Source: Limnohabitans sp. (GTDB taxonomy: Bacteria; Pseudomonadota; Gammaproteobacteria; Burkholderiales; Burkholderiaceae_C). Taken from it: a DNA stretch of 9,463 bases. The stretch spans positions 1 to 9,463 of the forward strand of contig JAKFXJ010000312.1 of assembly GCA_021731425.1 (NCBI GenBank), written 5' to 3'. How positions within the stretch are numbered: the first letter of the stretch is position 1; each line of letters begins with the position of its first letter. The translations under genes were made by a program, and so were the position numbers. The notes under the pieces are model-generated. The model was not told where the DNA came from, did not search any database, and saw only the letters and a program-made list of their open reading frames with translations. Positions 6,458 to 9,463 of this stretch are shown here, one piece after another.

Positions 6458-9400
6458 GCACGGGCTTGATTTGGGCGCTCAATTCTGAACCAGGCGGCAT
6501 ACATGGCTGGCAGTGCCAGCAGCGTCAAGGCCGTGGCCACAATCAGGCCGCCCATGATGGCCACCGCCATCGGCCCCCAAAAAATGCTGCGCGACAGCGG
6601 AATCATGGCCAATACCGCCGCAGCGGCCGTGAGCACGATGGGGCGCAAACGCCGCACCGCCGACTCCACAATCGCCTGCCACGGGGCCATGCCTGCGGCC
6701 CGGTCTTGCTCAATTTGGTCGATCAAAATGACCGAGTTGCGCTGAATCATGCCCATGAGCGCGATCACGCCCAGCAGCGCCACAAAACCAAACGGACGGT
6801 CCAGCACGAGCAATGCCCCCGCCACACCCGCCATGCCCAGAGGTCCGGTCAAAAACACCAACATCGCGCGGCTGAAGCTTTGCAGCTGCAGCATGAGCAG
6901 CGTGAAGGTGATGAACAGCATCACCGGCACACCCGCCGCGATAGACGCCGAACCCTTGGCACTTTCTTCCACCGCGCCCGCCACCTCAATGCGGTAGCCA
7001 ATCAAGCCCTGGCCTTGCCAAGTTGCCTCGGTCTTTTTCAGATCCGGCAGCAGCTGCGTGGTGACTGTGGCCCCTTGCAGGCCCTCGGCGATGTCGGCCT
7101 GCACGGTGATGGCAAACTGCCGCCCCTCGCGCCACATCACTCCCGGCTCCCAGGCCAAGACGGGCGTGGCAATTTGCAGCAGGGGAATGAACCGCCCAGA
7201 GGCCGTTGGCACATAAGCCTGGCCCAGGTCCGACAAAGCATCGCGCTCGGCCAAAGGCTGGCGCAGCACGATTTCGATGAGCTTGTCGCCTTCACGGAAC
7301 TGACCCACCGCGCTGCCCGTCAACAAGGTGCGCGAAGCTTGCGCGATGGACTGGCTGCTCACACCCAAAGCGCGGGCTTTGGCCTGGTCCACCTCGAGGC
7401 GCACCGACTTGACCGACTCGTTCCAGTTGTCGTTCACACCGCGCGTGTTGGGGTTCAGGCGCATTTGCGCTTTGATCTCGTCGGCCTTCAGGCGCAAGAC
7501 CTTGGGGTCAGGACCCACCACGCGGAACTGCACCGGGTAAGGCACCGGCGGGCCATTGGGCAGCAATTTCACACGCCCGCGCACTTCGGGGAACTCCTGG
7601 GCCAGCAAAGCGGGCAGCTTGGCCCGCAAGACTTCGCGGGTTTTCAAGTCGGTCGGCTGCACGATCAGTTGCGACACGTTGGTCTGCGGAAAGACTTGAT
7701 CCAAGGGCAGGTAAAAACGCGGCACGCCCGAGCCGACCCAGGATGTCACCGACTTCACGCCCTGCTCTTGGGCCAATCGCTGCTCCACACGCCGGGTGAT
7801 GTCCTCGCTGGCCTGCACGGGAGATCCCTCGGGCAGCCAGAGGTCCACCATGATCTCGGGACGGCTCGAGTCCGGGAAGAACTGCTGCTGGACCTTGCCC
7901 ATGCCCACCATGCCCAGTGCAAACAAAGCGATGGTGATGCCAATCGTCTTCCAGCGGTGGGTCACGCACCAGGTCACCCAGGCGCGAAAGTGCCGGTAAA
8001 ACGGTGTGTCAAACATCTCGGCCGAATCGAGGTGTTCAGCCGACACCGCGTGTGCGGGCGGCTTGAGCAGCCAGGCCCCCAAATAGGGCACAAAGTAAAC
8101 CGAAGCCACCCAACTGACCAAGAGCGCCACCACGGTGACCGCAAAAATCGCGAAGGTGTACTCGCCTGTCATGGACTTGGCCATGCCAATCGGCAAGAAG
8201 CCTGCGGCGGTGATCAAGGTGCCCGTCAGCATGGGCATGGCGGTGAGTTCGTAGGCAAAGGTCGCCGATCGCACCTTGTCGTAACCCTCTTCCATTTTGC
8301 GCACCATCATCTCCACCGCAATGATGGCGTCGTCCACCAGCAAGCCCAAGGCGATGATGAGCGAGCCCAGCGAAATTTTGTGCAGGCCGATGCCAAAGTA
8401 ATACATGGCCAAAAAGGTCACGGCCAGCACCAGCGGGATGGTGATGCCCACCACCAGACCGGGGCGGATGTCCAGCGTCCAGCGCCGCCACAGGGGGTGC
8501 TGGCCCGGCCGCTTGTGCAGGCCCAGCGCCAAGAAGCTCACCGCCAACACAATCACCACCGCCTCGATCAGCACCTTGATGAACTCGTTGACCGAGCTCG
8601 ACACCGCACTGGGCTGGTCCTGCACTTGGGTCAGGCTCATGCCCGCAGGCAAGCTGGCCTGTGTGGCCACAATCGCCACGCGCAAAGACTTGCCCAGCGC
8701 AATGATGTCACCGCCCTTGGCCATGGACACGCCCAGCGCGATCACCTCGTGGCCCTCGTGGCGCACCTTGACACTGGCCGGGTCCGCATAACCCCGGGTC
8801 ACCGTGGCGATGTCGGACAGGCGAATCTGCGCGCCCGATGCCCCGCGAATGGGCAGGGCCTTCAAATCTTCCAGGCTCTGGAACTGGCCGCCCACACGCA
8901 CCTGCACCACATCGGCGGGTGACTGGATGCTGCCGGCCGACTCCACCGCGTTTTGCTGGTTCAACTGGGCCAACACGCTGGCCATGTCCAGGCCCATTTG
9001 CGAGAGCCGCTTTTGCGAGACTTCGACAAACACCTTCTCGTCTTGCACGCAAAACAACTCGACCTTGGCCACATCGGTCACACGCAGCAGTTGCTGGCGC
9101 AAGCTGTCGGCCTGGGCTTTGACCTCGGCCGGGGTGAAACCCTCGCCGCCCAGCGCGTAAATCACGCCATAAACATCGCCAAAATCGTCGTTGAAAAACG
9201 GGCCGATCATGCCCGGCGGCAGGCTGCCGCGCATGTCACCGATCTTTTTGCGCACGGTGTACCAAATTTGCGGCACATCGCCGGGCTTGGAGTTGTCCTT
9301 GATCTGGAAAATGATCTGCGACTCGCCCGGCTTGGAGTAGCTGCGGATCTTGTCGGCAAAAGGCACCTCTTGCAGGGTGCGCTCGATCTTGTCGGTCACC

Positions 9401-9463
9401 TGCTCGGCCACTTGCTCGGCCGTGGCGCCAGGCCAATAAGCCCGCACCACCATGGCGCGGAAA
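6454..9463 (-). CDS. RND-family efflux permease (AcrB-like), N-terminus beyond the window
   Basis: A proton-driven inner-membrane pump subunit of the resistance-nodulation-division family, expected to work with a periplasmic adaptor and an outer-membrane channel. About 1,002 residues are visible and roughly 30-50 are missing. The frame stays open to the edge, with F-R-A just before the Met at 9453, so that Met is internal (numbering here starts at it). TM1 is lost. A first periplasmic domain (about 1-288) is followed by TM2-TM6 (about 291-460), with the proton-relay pair Asp374-Asp375 in GLLVDDAII. TM7 is about 502-519, the second periplasmic domain 525-830, and TM8-TM12 about 837-986. TM10 reads GMIQRNSVIL, with Arg905 where AcrB has Lys940. 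A basic segment of about 20 residues (311-331) lengthens the loop between TM2 and TM3. The family is closer to AcrB/TriC-type drug pumps than to metal pumps; the substrate is unknown. Confidence 0.93.
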   Translation of the reverse strand, partial: FRAMVVRAYWPGATAEQVAEQVTDKIERTLQEVPFADKIRSYSKPGESQIIFQIKDNSKPGDVPQIWYTVRKKIGDMRGSLPPGMIGPFFNDDFGDVYGVIYALGGEGFTPAEVKAQADSLRQQLLRVTDVAKVELFCVQDEKVFVEVSQKRLSQMGLDMASVLAQLNQQNAVESAGSIQSPADVVQVRVGGQFQSLEDLKALPIRGASGAQIRLSDIATVTRGYADPASVKVRHEGHEVIALGVSMAKGGDIIALGKSLRVAIVATQASLPAGMSLTQVQDQPSAVSSSVNEFIKVLIEAVVIVLAVSFLALGLHKRPGQHPLWRRWTLDIRPGLVVGITIPLVLAVTFLAMYYFGIGLHKISLGSLIIALGLLVDDAIIAVEMMVRKMEEGYDKVRSATFAYELTAMPMLTGTLITAAGFLPIGMAKSMTGEYTFAIFAVTVVALLVSWVASVYFVPYLGAWLLKPPAHAVSAEHLDSAEMFDTPFYRHFRAWVTWCVTHRWKTIGITIALFALGMVGMGKVQQQFFPDSSRPEIMVDLWLPEGSPVQASEDITRRVEQRLAQEQGVKSVTSWVGSGVPRFYLPLDQVFPQTNVSQLIVQPTDLKTREVLRAKLPALLAQEFPEVRGRVKLLPNGPPVPYPVQFRVVGPDPKVLRLKADEIKAQMRLNPNTRGVNDNWNESVKSVRLEVDQAKARALGVSSQSIAQASRTLLTGSAVGQFREGDKLIEIVLRQPLAERDALSDLGQAYVPTASGRFIPLLQIATPVLAWEPGVMWREGRQFAITVQADIAEGLQGATVTTQLLPDLKKTEATWQGQGLIGYRIEVAGAVEESAKGSASIAAGVPVMLFITFTLLMLQLQSFSRAMLVFLTGPLGMAGVAGALLVLDRPFGFVALLGVIALMGMIQRNSVILIDQIEQDRAAGMAPWQAIVESAVRRLRPIVLTAAAAVLAMIPLSRSIFWGPMAVAIMGGLIVATALTLLALPAMYAAWFRIERPNQARA

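Noticed and set aside
6466..8922. An 818-codon open frame on the plus strand.
   Set aside because: It is exactly antisense to the RND permease, and its His/Arg/Gln-rich translation shows no family features. Long stop-free antisense frames are common opposite GC-rich genes.
9451..9453. The Met at 9453 as the start of the RND permease.
   Set aside because: The frame continues to the window edge with F-R-A, matching the segment that normally follows TM1, and TM1 is absent. The gene is truncated by the window.
1..9463. Mobile elements, CRISPR arrays, toxin-antitoxin pairs, phage genes or a new defence-type system.
   Set aside because: All coding capacity on the minus strand is taken by recognised core genes, the spacers are 97-123 nt, and no direct-repeat arrays, terminal repeats or transposase motifs were seen.

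Overview
The window reads as ordinary chromosome of a betaproteobacterium, most likely a Burkholderiales/Comamonadaceae-type organism. This is an inference from the moderately high GC, the wording of the proteins (for example the trigger factor and the RND permease) and the intact tig-clpP-clpX-lon order. Every gene I can support lies on the minus strand, so transcription runs from the right edge to the left edge.

Right to left: (1) an RND-family efflux permease, cut by the right edge so that its N-terminus is missing (6454-9463); (2) a 116-nt gap with a weak promoter candidate and a terminator-like hairpin; (3) tRNA-Leu(UAG) at 6251-6337; (4) tig, trigger factor (4873-6186); (5) a 123-nt gap with a 12-bp perfect hairpin and a heat-shock (sigma-32-like) promoter candidate; (6) clpP (4141-4749); (7) a 107-nt gap with two hairpins, the second a good intrinsic terminator; (8) clpX (2765-4033); (9) a 97-nt gap with one good and one weaker sigma-32-like promoter candidate; (10) lon (244-2667); (11) a 99-nt gap with an inverted repeat and a strong sigma-70-type promoter; (12) tRNA-Gly(GCC) at 69-144, followed by the first 22 nt of a second, so far identical, tRNA-Gly cut by the left edge.

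The core is the classic protein quality-control cluster. Trigger factor meets nascent chains at the ribosome. ClpX unfolds tagged or specific substrates into the ClpP chamber, and Lon degrades misfolded and regulatory proteins. The spacers suggest the cluster is not one uniform operon: clpP and lon each have a heat-shock-type promoter candidate with nearly the same layout, and an intrinsic terminator stands between clpP and clpX.

I found no mobile element, CRISPR array, toxin-antitoxin pair, phage gene or unknown system. The long plus-strand open frames (up to 818 codons) are antisense shadows. The points worth a second look are regulatory: the spacer hairpins, the paired heat-shock promoters, the clpP/clpX terminator, and the compact promoter between lon and tRNA-Gly. 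No gene-free stretch exceeds 300 bases.
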